Source: an uncultured Lentisphaeraceae bacterium
GTDB lineage: Bacteria > Verrucomicrobiota > Kiritimatiellia > RFP12 > DVOR01
Direction of reading: 5' to 3'
NCBI GenBank assembly: GCA_949282555.1
Contig: CASDPK010000018.1
Coordinates: 1 to 50,917, forward strand
Length of the DNA stretch: 50,917 nucleotides
Position numbers and translations under genes: made by a program. Positions 29,086 through 39,269 of the stretch are shown in pieces (within the stretch, counting starts at the first letter, position 1; each line of letters starts with the position of its first letter). The notes below the pieces were generated by a model. The model searched no databases, was not told the DNA's origin, and was given only the letters and a program-made list of their open reading frames with translations.

Positions 29086-30700
29086 TCGTGAGACCACGGT
29101 TCCTGTGTTGCGCCGCTGGTGCCTCGCGGTGATGGTTGCGGCGTTGGCGGCCTTTGTGGCCGCCGTGGTGCTGGCTGGGCTGAATCAGGACGAGGGGTGG
29201 TACCTTTACGCCGCGCGGCAGGTCATGCGCGGCAGACTCCCCCACGCCGATTTCTTCTTCACGCAAGGGCAGGTGATGCCGGCCTTCTACGCGCTTTTCG
29301 GCTGGTTTTGGTCGCCGTGGGGCGTGCTGGGCGGGCGCGTGTTTTCCGCGGTGCTGTCGTTCACGGCGCTCTGTTTGGCCTCCGGGGCGGTGGTGCGCTG
29401 TTGCCGCCGGGAGGCGGATGTTTGGGTGGCCCGTCTGTTGCTGTGGGCGTTTCTTGGCCTCAATGCGTGGTACGTCGCGTTCACGGCGGTGCCCAAGGCG
29501 TATGCCTTGTGCGTGCTGGGGATTGCGGCGGGGTGCCGTTTGCTTGCGGGGGCACGCCCACGCGAAGGGCTCCCGTGGTGGGGGGCCGCGTTGGCAGGGG
29601 CGGTCTTCGGGCTTCTGCCGGGGGTGCGCCTTTCGATGGGGCTTTTGTTGCCCGTGACGGGGCTATGGTTGCTGTGGCGGCGCGATTGGGCCGGACGGTG
29701 GGCATGGCTGTGGTTTGGCCTTGGCGGCGCGTTGGGGCTGGTGGCGGCGTTGGGGCCGGATGTGCTGTTGTGGCCCGAGGCCTTTTGGGCGGCGCAACGG
29801 TTCCACGCCGCCCGCGCGGAGATGGGCTTTTGGGGCGTCCCCGGGTGCTTGGCCCGAGTGGCGCGGATGAATCCGTTGCTCATGGCGGTGGGGGCGCTCC
29901 TGTGGTTGCTGTGGCAGACGGGGAAGCCGTCGTTGAAATCGCCCGGGGAGGGGGCGCCCGTCATCGGTTTGTGGCTGTGGTGCGCGGGTGCGCTGGGCGT
30001 GGCGCATCTTGCCGCGCCGGTGCCCTATGATGATTATCAGGTGCCGACCGTTTTCCTGCTGTCGATGGCGCTGGCCGCCGGATTCAACGCGCTGCCCTTC
30101 GATTCACTTCGGGTGGCGTTGGCCAAGGGGCTGGCGTTGGCCGCCGTGGCCGTGACGCTGGTGGGCTCGCCCATGGTTGAGGGGTGGGTGAGCTTGGGGC
30201 AGGATCGCTTTTGGATGCGCCTGAAGGAGGAGCCCGACCTTTTCCGTCTGCGCCGGGCCGCCGCGCTGGTGCGCACGGCCATCGCCCGCCATGCCTTGCC
30301 CAATGTGCTGCTCACGCAGGATACCTATTTGGCTGTTGAGGCCGGGGCCGATGTGCCCGCGGGTTACGAGATGGGGCCGTTTATGCCGTTGCCGGAAGAG
30401 GCGGTGCTGCCGGACCCCTTGCCGGCGGTGGCGGCGTGGTCGGGCTATACCTTTGCGCTTGAGTTCCCCGCGCTCACGCCGAAGGCGGAGCCGACCCGTG
30501 CGGCGTTGCTGGCGCAATGGCGGCGGACGTTTCCGGAGACGTTGGCCGTGGTGCCGGCCTTCGGGCAACAGCACACCGAGCTGACGGTGGCGCTTCGTCC
30601 CGGTGCGGTCAAGGCCGCGCCGCGGGAGGAGCGGCCGCGCCGCATTCCCTGTCCCTTTCATCTGTGCGGGGGAGACCCTGCGCCGGAGGCCGCCCCATGA
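29075..30700 (+). CDS. GT-C-family membrane glycosyltransferase (ArnT/PMT-like)
   Basis: 541 aa. After the first membrane helix comes NQDEGWYLYAARQVMRGRLP, the acidic first-loop motif typical of ArnT/PMT-like transferases. FTQGQVMPAFYALF and about ten hydrophobic segments follow, then a short soluble C-terminus. Likely transfers a sugar from a polyprenyl-phosphate donor to lipid or protein outside the inner membrane. Its ATG is 11 bases inside the upstream gene. The acceptor cannot be told. Confidence 0.7.
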   Translation: MPRDRETTVPVLRRWCLAVMVAALAAFVAAVVLAGLNQDEGWYLYAARQVMRGRLPHADFFFTQGQVMPAFYALFGWFWSPWGVLGGRVFSAVLSFTALCLASGAVVRCCRREADVWVARLLLWAFLGLNAWYVAFTAVPKAYALCVLGIAAGCRLLAGARPREGLPWWGAALAGAVFGLLPGVRLSMGLLLPVTGLWLLWRRDWAGRWAWLWFGLGGALGLVAALGPDVLLWPEAFWAAQRFHAARAEMGFWGVPGCLARVARMNPLLMAVGALLWLLWQTGKPSLKSPGEGAPVIGLWLWCAGALGVAHLAAPVPYDDYQVPTVFLLSMALAAGFNALPFDSLRVALAKGLALAAVAVTLVGSPMVEGWVSLGQDRFWMRLKEEPDLFRLRRAAALVRTAIARHALPNVLLTQDTYLAVEAGADVPAGYEMGPFMPLPEEAVLPDPLPAVAAWSGYTFALEFPALTPKAEPTRAALLAQWRRTFPETLAVVPAFGQQHTELTVALRPGAVKAAPREERPRRIPCPFHLCGGDPAPEAAP

Positions 30701-30727
30701 ACGGAACGCGGACGGGGCGCGTGGGTT

Positions 30728-30820
30728 CGGGGGGCCGTAGGGGCCTCCGCGGGAGGCTCCGTATCTCGGGGCGGGATGCTCCGTGCCTCGCCTTCGGATG
30801 TACCGTATCCCTTTTTCGCA
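30728..30820. repeat. dispersed intergenic palindromic repeat, copy 4
   Basis: GAGGCTCCGTATCTCGGGG, GGGATGCTCCGTGCCTCG and GATGTACCGTATCCC, same orientation as copy 3. It fills the spacer before the Lnt fusion gene. Confidence 0.6.
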
Positions 30821-30854
30821 CGCCGTGTCTTTCATCTGAGCTGAGGAGGGCCCT

Positions 30855-33800
30855 ATGAAGAAGACGCTTTTCCAAATCGCCGCCGCCCTGCTGTCCGCCG
30901 CCCTGCTGGGGACGCTTTGGGAGCCGTTCCGCCAAAGCGGGAATGTTTGGTTTGCCCTTGTGCCGTTGTTGCTGCTGATGCGCCGCGTGGGCGTGCGGCG
31001 GGCGTGGTGGCTGGGGTGCCTCACGGGGATGGTGTCGTGGGCGATTCAGTTGGCGTGGATGTTGAAGCTCACGGACAATGGCGGGCCGTGGCCGCTGGTG
31101 GTGCCGGGGTGGTTGGGGCTTTCGGCGGTCTTGGCGCTTTTTGTGGGCGGCTTTGCGGCGTTGGGCGCGGGCCTGCGCGGGTGTCTTCTGCCGCCGGGCG
31201 AGGAGCCGGTGCGCGGGCAGGGGTGGCGCATTTTGCTGGCGCTGGCGCTGGAGCCTGCCTTGTGGGCGGGCATGGAGACCCTGCGCTCCAATGTGTTCAC
31301 GGGCTTTGCGTGGAATCCGCTGGGGTTGGCGTGTTCGGATATCCCGGCGTTGCTCCAGCCTGCGGCCGTCGGCGGGGCGGCGTTGGTGGGGGCCCTTGTG
31401 GTGGCGGTCAATGGCGCCGTGGCGACGCTGCTGGAGCGGTGTTGGTGGGCCGCCACGCATACGTTGCCGGAATCGCGCATGGGGCGGTTGTTGCTGGCGG
31501 CGGAGAGTTTGCTCCCCTTGGCGGTGCTTTTGGGCGTTTTCCTGTGGGGGTCGTGGCGTGTCCGAGCCTATGTGCTGACGCCGAAGTCCGGCGAGGCGGT
31601 GGTGGTGGCCCAGCGCACCGAGATCCCGTGCGTCTTTTCCGGTGAGGCTCCCCAGCCTTTGTGGAAGCAAGCGGAAGCGACGGCCGACCTCGTGCCCTTC
31701 TTCCGGGCGGATCTGTGGCTGTGGCCCGAGAGTGCCACCGCGGGCTTCGTTTTTCCCTACGACCCGGAGGGGCAGGCGGAGTTGCGCCAGCTGGCCAAGC
31801 GTGCCCGGACGCCGCTCTTGGTGGGCGGCCTCTATGAGGAGGCGGAGAAGGGATGGTACAACGCGGCGATGCTCTTCACCGAGCGTGGCCTCGACACGCG
31901 GCAGGTCTATGGCAAGCGCCATTTGGTTCCCTTTGGCGAGTACATCCCCTTCGACAAGACCTTCCCGTGGCTCCAGCGCTTCGCGCCCACCGGCCTCAGC
32001 AATGTGCCGGGCGAGGAGGTGACCGTGGTGCGGTTGCCTTCGGGGCTGACCGTGGGGCCGCTGATTTGCTTCGAGGACACGGTGGCCGATGTGGCGCGTG
32101 AATCGGTGCTCGATGGGGCGCGGCTGCTGGTGAACATGAGCAACGACGCGTGGTATACGCCCTCCCCCGAATCCGCCCAACACGCGCGTCAGGCCATTTT
32201 GCGGTGCGTCGAGACGGGCGTGCCGATGGTGCGCTCCTCCAACGGCGGCGACAACACGTTCATTGATGCGGTGGGGCGCGCAGGTTCGGTCGAGACGATC
32301 CCCACGCGTCTGCCGCTGACGGAGCGTCCCTTTGCGTCCTTGTATCTGCGCTTTGGCGAGGTGGTCTTCGGGGGGCCTTGCGCGACCTTCGCCTTGTGCT
32401 TGGCGGTGTGGTTGCTGTTTGGCCGGGTGAGGCGGCGTGAACCATCGGGGGGCTCCTGCAAAACGGCGGCGTTGCCGCTCCTGTTTCTGCTCTTGGTCGC
32501 CGTGCCCGCGAGGGGTGAGGCGCCCGCGAAGGGGGAGGAGCTCATCCCTGTGGCCGGCATGGCGATGGACGATGGGAACGTGACGCTGGCCGAGCGCACG
32601 GCCCGTTCGGTGTTGGCGCGGTTTGGCATTTCGCCGGAAGAGCGGGCCAAGGCGCAGGAGATCCTCATCCGCGCGGCGTTGGCCAAGGCGCAATGGGAAG
32701 AGGCCCTCCGCTTGATTGCGGATTGTCCCGAGTTGCCGGCGGAGCGCCGGTTGGTCTTCGGGTTGGCCATCAGCAATGGCCGCCGCGATTATGCCAAGAC
32801 GCTCTTGGATTACACCGCCGCGCGCATCGCCCCCGACGATGCTTGGGGCATCGCCGCACTGCGCATGGCGTTGCGGGCCGACCTTGAACTGGGCAAGGAG
32901 GTCTCCGCCGCCGAACGTTTCGCCGCCGTGAACGAGGCCAAGGGGGCCGATGCCCGCGTCCGCGCCGAGAATGCGCTGGCGTGGGTGGAGCGTTTCCCGA
33001 ACACGCAATCGCGGGCGGCGTTGCTCCGGGCCGCGCGTCAGGCCGACCGCGGGGGGCCGTTCCTTGCGTGTGCGCTGGCATTGCCGAAGGCTTTTGCCGC
33101 CGCCGGCGCCGGGCGTTCGGACGCGGTGGCGGTGCTGGATCGTTTGTTGGCGCTGGAGGGGCTTTCCTCGGCCGTTGAGGCGCGGTTGGCGTTGGCCGCG
33201 GCGGAATTGGCCGACGACGCCAAAGCGAAGATTGCCTATGCGCGCCGCGCCGTGGGCACCGCCCGGGAGGAGAACGTCCGGCGGGAGGCGTTGGCGGCGC
33301 TCGGGGAGTTGTTGTGCGAGGCCCCGGAGACCGCCGACGAGGGTCTTTCCCTTCTGTCGGATGCGGTTCGCCTGAACCCTTCCTCTCCGGAGGCCCCGGC
33401 CTTGCAACTTCGCGTGGCCGAACGTTCGGCCGAGTTGGGGAAGACGGAGACAGCGTTGGAGGCCTATGACCGCTGGCTGGAGAGCTATGACGTTCCGGAG
33501 CTTCGTGTGCGCGTACGTCAGGGGCGGGCGCGGATGCTGTTGCAGGCGGGGCGGTCGGATGAGGCGCTGGCGGCGCTCTCCGAGGCCGCCGAACTGTCGC
33601 CCGACGCCGCCCAACGCACGGAGCTGACGCTTGAGGCCGCCGAGGCCGCCGTCGCCGCGAAACGCTTCTCCCGAGCCGTGACGCTGTATCGTGGGCTTCT
33701 GCGCGATGCGCCTTCGCCCGGTATTTTGCTACGGTTGGCGCGGTGCTGTGAGGCCGCGGGGGAAACCGAGGAGGCGTGTCGCCGCTATGCGGAGGTCCGC

Positions 33801-34883
33801 GACGATCCCGCGGCCTCGGAGGAGGATGTCTTCGTCGCCGTGATGCGGTTGGGGGCGCTCCTGGTGCAGGGGAACCGTCGGCAGGAGGCCGTGGCGGAAT
33901 ATGCCCGCTTCCTGAGCCGCATGACCGATCCGGCCCGCCGCGATGCGTTGCGGCTGGAGCGTGGGCGCGCCTATCATGGCCTTGGAGAGTTGGGCAAAGC
34001 GCGGGACGATTTCGCCGCCGTGCGGGATTCCTCCGATCCTGCCGTCGCCGCCGAGGCGCGTTTCTTCCTCGTACTCTGCCTTTATGGTTTGGGCGAGGAT
34101 GAACAGGCCCGCGAATTGGCGCAGGCTTACGTGACGGCTTGGCCGGATTCCCAGCGGATTCCGGACATTGTGCTTTGGTTGGCGAAGAGCGATTTCAATC
34201 GGGGCGACTACGCGGCCGCCGCCACGGGCTTCGGGGATTTTGCGACGCGCTGGCCCAAGGACCCGCGCGTGCCGCAGGCCTTGTTGCTGGCGGCCCGTGC
34301 GGCCTATCAGGACCAAGATTACGCGGCCGCCGTCGAATGCGTGGGCCGATTGGCCAAGGAGTTCCCGCAAGCCAAGAATCTGGCCGATGCGCGCTTCCTC
34401 CAGTGTGAGGCGCTGATGGAATTGGCGCGGCATGGGGAGGCCCGCGATTTGTTGGATATGCTGATTCGGACTTATCCGGACGCGCCGTGGCTGGGTGAGG
34501 CCTATGGCCGGAAGGGAGACTGCCTTTCCGTCACCGCGACGGATGATCCGGGGCGTTATGCTTTGGCATTGGAGGCTTACCGCGAGGCGCTCACCCGCTT
34601 GGGCGATGACCCGGACACGGCGTTGATGTACCACTACAAGATTGGGCGCATTCTGGAGCGTCAGAACCGCCGGGATGAGGCCGCAGAGCAGTACATGAAG
34701 CTGATCTATCGGGTCGTCAATCGTCCGAACGTTTACACCGAGGGCGGCCTCTCGTGGCTGCGGAAGGCCATCGCCCAGCTTCGTGCCATCGATTTCGCCC
34801 GGGGCAATCGGAACGGGTTTGAGACCTTGCTCCGTCGCGTCCGCGCGGTCCGCATCCCCGGGCTTGATCTTCCAGAGGCATAA
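30855..34883 (+). CDS. lnt: apolipoprotein N-acyltransferase fused to a periplasmic TPR domain
   Basis: 1342 aa. Residues 1-~530 are Lnt: membrane helices, then a nitrilase domain with the full catalytic triad E292 (LWLWPES), K354 (YGKRHLVPFGEY) and C405 (PLICFED), and a last helix (FALCLAVWLLFGRVRRRE). It then continues with KTAALPLLFLLLVAVPARGE (~536-556), which looks like a former signal peptide, and ~780 residues of TPR-like helical repeats (LYRGLLRDAPSPG, EAYDRWLESYDVP, LEAYREALTRLGDDPDTALM). The TPR part should lie in the periplasm. Lnt alone is ~500 aa. Strong ribosome site GGAGG. It acylates lipoproteins; the TPR may recruit them or the cell-wall machinery. Confidence 0.87.
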   Translation: MKKTLFQIAAALLSAALLGTLWEPFRQSGNVWFALVPLLLLMRRVGVRRAWWLGCLTGMVSWAIQLAWMLKLTDNGGPWPLVVPGWLGLSAVLALFVGGFAALGAGLRGCLLPPGEEPVRGQGWRILLALALEPALWAGMETLRSNVFTGFAWNPLGLACSDIPALLQPAAVGGAALVGALVVAVNGAVATLLERCWWAATHTLPESRMGRLLLAAESLLPLAVLLGVFLWGSWRVRAYVLTPKSGEAVVVAQRTEIPCVFSGEAPQPLWKQAEATADLVPFFRADLWLWPESATAGFVFPYDPEGQAELRQLAKRARTPLLVGGLYEEAEKGWYNAAMLFTERGLDTRQVYGKRHLVPFGEYIPFDKTFPWLQRFAPTGLSNVPGEEVTVVRLPSGLTVGPLICFEDTVADVARESVLDGARLLVNMSNDAWYTPSPESAQHARQAILRCVETGVPMVRSSNGGDNTFIDAVGRAGSVETIPTRLPLTERPFASLYLRFGEVVFGGPCATFALCLAVWLLFGRVRRREPSGGSCKTAALPLLFLLLVAVPARGEAPAKGEELIPVAGMAMDDGNVTLAERTARSVLARFGISPEERAKAQEILIRAALAKAQWEEALRLIADCPELPAERRLVFGLAISNGRRDYAKTLLDYTAARIAPDDAWGIAALRMALRADLELGKEVSAAERFAAVNEAKGADARVRAENALAWVERFPNTQSRAALLRAARQADRGGPFLACALALPKAFAAAGAGRSDAVAVLDRLLALEGLSSAVEARLALAAAELADDAKAKIAYARRAVGTAREENVRREALAALGELLCEAPETADEGLSLLSDAVRLNPSSPEAPALQLRVAERSAELGKTETALEAYDRWLESYDVPELRVRVRQGRARMLLQAGRSDEALAALSEAAELSPDAAQRTELTLEAAEAAVAAKRFSRAVTLYRGLLRDAPSPGILLRLARCCEAAGETEEACRRYAEVRDDPAASEEDVFVAVMRLGALLVQGNRRQEAVAEYARFLSRMTDPARRDALRLERGRAYHGLGELGKARDDFAAVRDSSDPAVAAEARFFLVLCLYGLGEDEQARELAQAYVTAWPDSQRIPDIVLWLAKSDFNRGDYAAAATGFGDFATRWPKDPRVPQALLLAARAAYQDQDYAAAVECVGRLAKEFPQAKNLADARFLQCEALMELARHGEARDLLDMLIRTYPDAPWLGEAYGRKGDCLSVTATDDPGRYALALEAYREALTRLGDDPDTALMYHYKIGRILERQNRRDEAAEQYMKLIYRVVNRPNVYTEGGLSWLRKAIAQLRAIDFARGNRNGFETLLRRVRAVRIPGLDLPEA

Positions 34884-34960
34884 GGGGAGGATCGCTTTTG
34901 GAGACTTGCGAACGTGCGGGGCTCGTCCCCCTTTGTTCGCGCAACGCATAGGGAATGACA

Positions 34961-34996
34961 AAAACGTCGGCGACCCTTTCGGATCGCCGACGTTTT
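34961..34996. terminator. bidirectional intrinsic terminator
   Basis: Arms AAAACGTCGGCGA (34961-34973) and TCGCCGACGTTTT (34984-34996), with A/T runs at both ends. It separates the converging Lnt fusion and groEL. Confidence 0.88.
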
Positions 34997-35018
34997 GCAC
35001 TCTTTGCGAATGGATGGC

Positions 35019-36653
35019 TTACATCATGCCGCCCATGCCACCGTCGGGCATCGCCGGAGCGGGAGCCTTGGGCTCAGGAATTTCGGTGACCATGCACTCG
35101 GTGGTGAGCAGGAGGCCCGCGATGGAGGCGGCGTTCTGCAGGGCCGAGCGGGTGACCTTGGCGGGGTCGAGGACGCCGGCCTTCACGAGGTCGACGAATT
35201 CGCCGGTGGCCACGTTGTAGCCGATGTTGCCCTTCTCGCCCTTGACCTTCTCGACGATGAGCGCGGCCTCAAGGCCGGCGTTCTGCACGAGCTGGCGGAG
35301 GGGCGCTTCCATGGCGCGGCCGAGGATCTCGGCGCCGATCTTCTCGTCGCCGGTGAGCGTGGCGGCGCAGGCTTCGACGGCCTTCTGGCAACGGATGAGG
35401 GCGACGCCGCCGCCGGGAACGATGCCTTCCTCAACGGCCGCACGGGTGGCGTGGAGGGCGTCGTCGACGCGGTCCTTCTTCTCCTTCATCGCGGCTTCGG
35501 TCTGCGCGCCGACCTTGATGACGGCCACACCGCCGGCGAGCTTGGCCAGGCGCTCCTGGAGTTTCTCGCGGTCATAGTCGGAGGTGGTGGTGTCGATCTG
35601 GTGCTTGATCTCGGCGACGCGGCCCTGGATATCGGAGGTCTTGCCGGCGCCTTCGACGATGGTGGTGTTTTCCTTGTCGACGGTGACGCGCTTGGCCTTG
35701 CCGAGCTGCTCGAGGGTGACGGACTCCAGCTTGATGCCGAGGTCTTCGGAGATGACCTGGCCGCCGGTGAGGATGGCGATATCCTTGAGCATCTCTTTGC
35801 GGCGGTCGCCGAAGCCGGGGGCCTTGACGGCGCAGATCTGGAGGGTGCCGCGGAGCTTGTTCACCACGAGGGTGGCGAGCGCTTCGCCTTCCACGTCCTC
35901 AGCGATGATGAGGAGCGGGCGGCCGCTCTTGGCCACGCCCTGGAGCAGGGGCAGCATGTCGTTGAGGTTGGAGATCTTCTTCTCGTAGATGAGAATGTAG
36001 GGGTTGTCGAGCACGCATTCCATGCTCTCGGCGGCCGTCACGAAGTAGGGGCTGAGGTAGCCCTTGTCGAACTGCATGCCCTCGACGACGTCGGAGGTCA
36101 TCTCGGTGGTCTTGCCGTCTTCGACGGTGATGGTGCCGTCCTTGCCGACCTTGTCCATGGCATCGGCGATGATGGCGCCAATCTCGGTGTCGCCGTTGGC
36201 GGAGATGGTGGCGACCTGGGCGACTTCGTCGGAGGTGGAGACCTTCTTGGAGATCTTCGCGATGGCCTCAACGGCGGCGGCGGCGGCCTTGTCGATGCCG
36301 CGCTTGACGGCCTGCGGGTTGGCGCCGGCGGTGACGTTCTTCAGGCCTTCGCGGTAGATGGCCTCGCCGAGGATGGTGGCGGTGGTGGTGCCGTCGCCGG
36401 CGACGTCGTTGGTCTTGGAGGCGACTTCACGGACCATCTGGGCGCCCATGTTCTCGAAGGGGTCAGGGAGCTCGATTTCCTTGGCGACGGTGACGCCGTC
36501 CTTGGTGATCTGGGGCGAACCGAACTTCTTGTCGATGATGACGTTGCGGCCGGAGGGGCCGAGGGTGGTGGCAACGGCCTTGGCGAGCTTGCCCACGCCG
36601 TTGAGGATGGCCTGGCGGGCGTCGCCTTCGTACTTCATTTGCTTAGCAGACAT
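35019..36653 (-). CDS. groL: chaperonin GroEL (60 kDa)
   Basis: 544 aa, the normal length. [71 protein letters not shown] and the Gly-Met tail GGMGGMM are all typical. It forms the folding chamber with GroES. Ribosome site AAAGGAA upstream; 35 bases after groES. A single full-length copy is seen here. Confidence 0.97.
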   Translation of the reverse strand: MSAKQMKYEGDARQAILNGVGKLAKAVATTLGPSGRNVIIDKKFGSPQITKDGVTVAKEIELPDPFENMGAQMVREVASKTNDVAGDGTTTATILGEAIYREGLKNVTAGANPQAVKRGIDKAAAAAVEAIAKISKKVSTSDEVAQVATISANGDTEIGAIIADAMDKVGKDGTITVEDGKTTEMTSDVVEGMQFDKGYLSPYFVTAAESMECVLDNPYILIYEKKISNLNDMLPLLQGVAKSGRPLLIIAEDVEGEALATLVVNKLRGTLQICAVKAPGFGDRRKEMLKDIAILTGGQVISEDLGIKLESVTLEQLGKAKRVTVDKENTTIVEGAGKTSDIQGRVAEIKHQIDTTTSDYDREKLQERLAKLAGGVAVIKVGAQTEAAMKEKKDRVDDALHATRAAVEEGIVPGGGVALIRCQKAVEACAATLTGDEKIGAEILGRAMEAPLRQLVQNAGLEAALIVEKVKGEKGNIGYNVATGEFVDLVKAGVLDPAKVTRSALQNAASIAGLLLTTECMVTEIPEPKAPAPAMPDGGMGGMM

Positions 36654-36688
36654 GGTGAAATTCCTTTCTTAAAGGGGTAAAAACGGGA

Positions 36689-36982
36689 TTAGCCGAGGAT
36701 GCCGAGGAGGTCGTCGGAACGGACGATCTGGTAGGTGACGTCGCCGAGCTTGATTTCGGTGCCGCCATACTTGGGCAGGAGGACGGTGTCGCCGGGCTTG
36801 ACGTCGAAGGGCACTTCCTTGCCGTCTTTGTCGCGCTTGGTGCCCACGGCGATGACGGTGCCTTCCATCGGTTTTTCCTTGGCGGTGTCAGGGATGATGA
36901 TGCCACCGCGGGTGACTTCCTTCTCTTCCTTGGGCTGGACGAGCACGCGGTCACCGAGGGGGCGGATGTTGGGGTTGGACAT
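36689..36982 (-). CDS. groS: co-chaperonin GroES
   Basis: 97 aa. [20 protein letters not shown], the mobile loop [31 protein letters not shown]. It caps GroEL. AAAGGAAA precedes the ATG. The spacer to dnaK (36983-37087) has a GGGCCGCC/GGCGGCCC hairpin but no CIRCE element. Confidence 0.97.
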   Translation of the reverse strand: MSNPNIRPLGDRVLVQPKEEKEVTRGGIIIPDTAKEKPMEGTVIAVGTKRDKDGKEVPFDVKPGDTVLLPKYGGTEIKLGDVTYQIVRSDDLLGILG

Positions 36983-37051
36983 GGTTGTTTTCCTTTCTTA
37001 AACGTGTCGAAATCGTATGAAACAATCAAAAGTGGGGAGAGTACGGGGAGG

Positions 37052-37072
37052 GGCCGCCGCGATGGCGGCCCG
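37052..37072 (-). terminator. hairpin after dnaK (weak terminator or attenuator)
   Basis: GGGCCGCC and GGCGGCCC around a GCGAT loop, 16 bases after the dnaK stop. No T run follows on the minus strand, so it may only partly stop transcription into groES-groEL, or stabilise the dnaK message. Confidence 0.45.
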
Positions 37073-37087
37073 CTTCCCCACGGCGCA

Positions 37088-38995
<1,908 letters not shown>

Positions 38996-39043
38996 AAGTG
39001 TTTTCCTTTCGTTGCGGGGTCACCGCAGGGTTACGCCATCCTT

Positions 39044-39059
39044 TGCAAGCGCCGTGCCA
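39044..39059 (-). promoter_or_regulatory. sigma-54 (-24/-12) promoter match upstream of dnaK
   Basis: On the minus strand TGGCACGGCGCTTGCA matches TGGCACG-N4-TTGCA at every fixed base. The -12 element is ~49 bases before the dnaK ATG, a suitable distance. Sigma-54 promoters need an enhancer-binding activator; candidate sites are the inverted repeats at 39100-39153. Inference only: no start site is known. Confidence 0.55.
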
Positions 39060-39099
39060 ATTGTCTCAAAGGGGCGAAAACGGGCGTTTTGCCGGGAAG

Positions 39100-39153
39100 G
39101 TGTGCCAGCCGTGTGGCACACTTTGTGCCACTATGCCATGTGGCACGCTGGCA
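39100..39153. promoter_or_regulatory. nested inverted repeats upstream of the dnaK promoter (candidate activator sites)
   Basis: Outer arms TGCCAGC and GCTGGCA enclose an inner GTGGCA/TGCCAC hairpin. The half-site TGTGGCAC or its complement recurs several times. It lies 41-94 bases upstream of the -24 element, where enhancer-binding proteins commonly sit. Could also be a repressor operator. Confidence 0.4.
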
Positions 39154-39158
39154 GTCAT

Positions 39159-39208
39159 TCCGGGAGACTCCGTATCTCGGGTGGACGTACAGAGCATCTC
39201 AAGATGAG
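39159..39208. repeat. dispersed intergenic palindromic repeat, copy 5
   Basis: GAGACTCCGTATCTCGGG, then GTACAGAGCATCTCAAGATG. The most diverged copy. It lies between dnaK's upstream region and the terminator of the glycosidase. Confidence 0.5.
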
Positions 39209-39241
39209 ACACGCCGTGTCCCGATGGGGGGCACGGCGTGT
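39209..39241 (-). terminator. hairpin terminator of the glycosidase gene
   Basis: ACACGCCGTG (39209-39218) and CACGGCGTGT (39232-39241), 29 bases after the gene's stop. The T run is poor, so Rho or the adjoining repeat may help. Confidence 0.5.
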
Positions 39242-39269
39242 GCGGTGGGTCGCTTGGGCGAGGGGAGGG

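Noticed and set aside
32400..32540. Sequencing error joining lnt to a separate TPR gene
   Set aside because: The frame is continuous, the joint is not in a homopolymer, and the fused topology (extra helix into the periplasm) is sensible; kept as a fusion but flagged for a read check.
36983..37087. CIRCE (HrcA operator) upstream of groES
   Set aside because: No TTAGCACTC-N9-GAGTGCTAA or near match on either strand.
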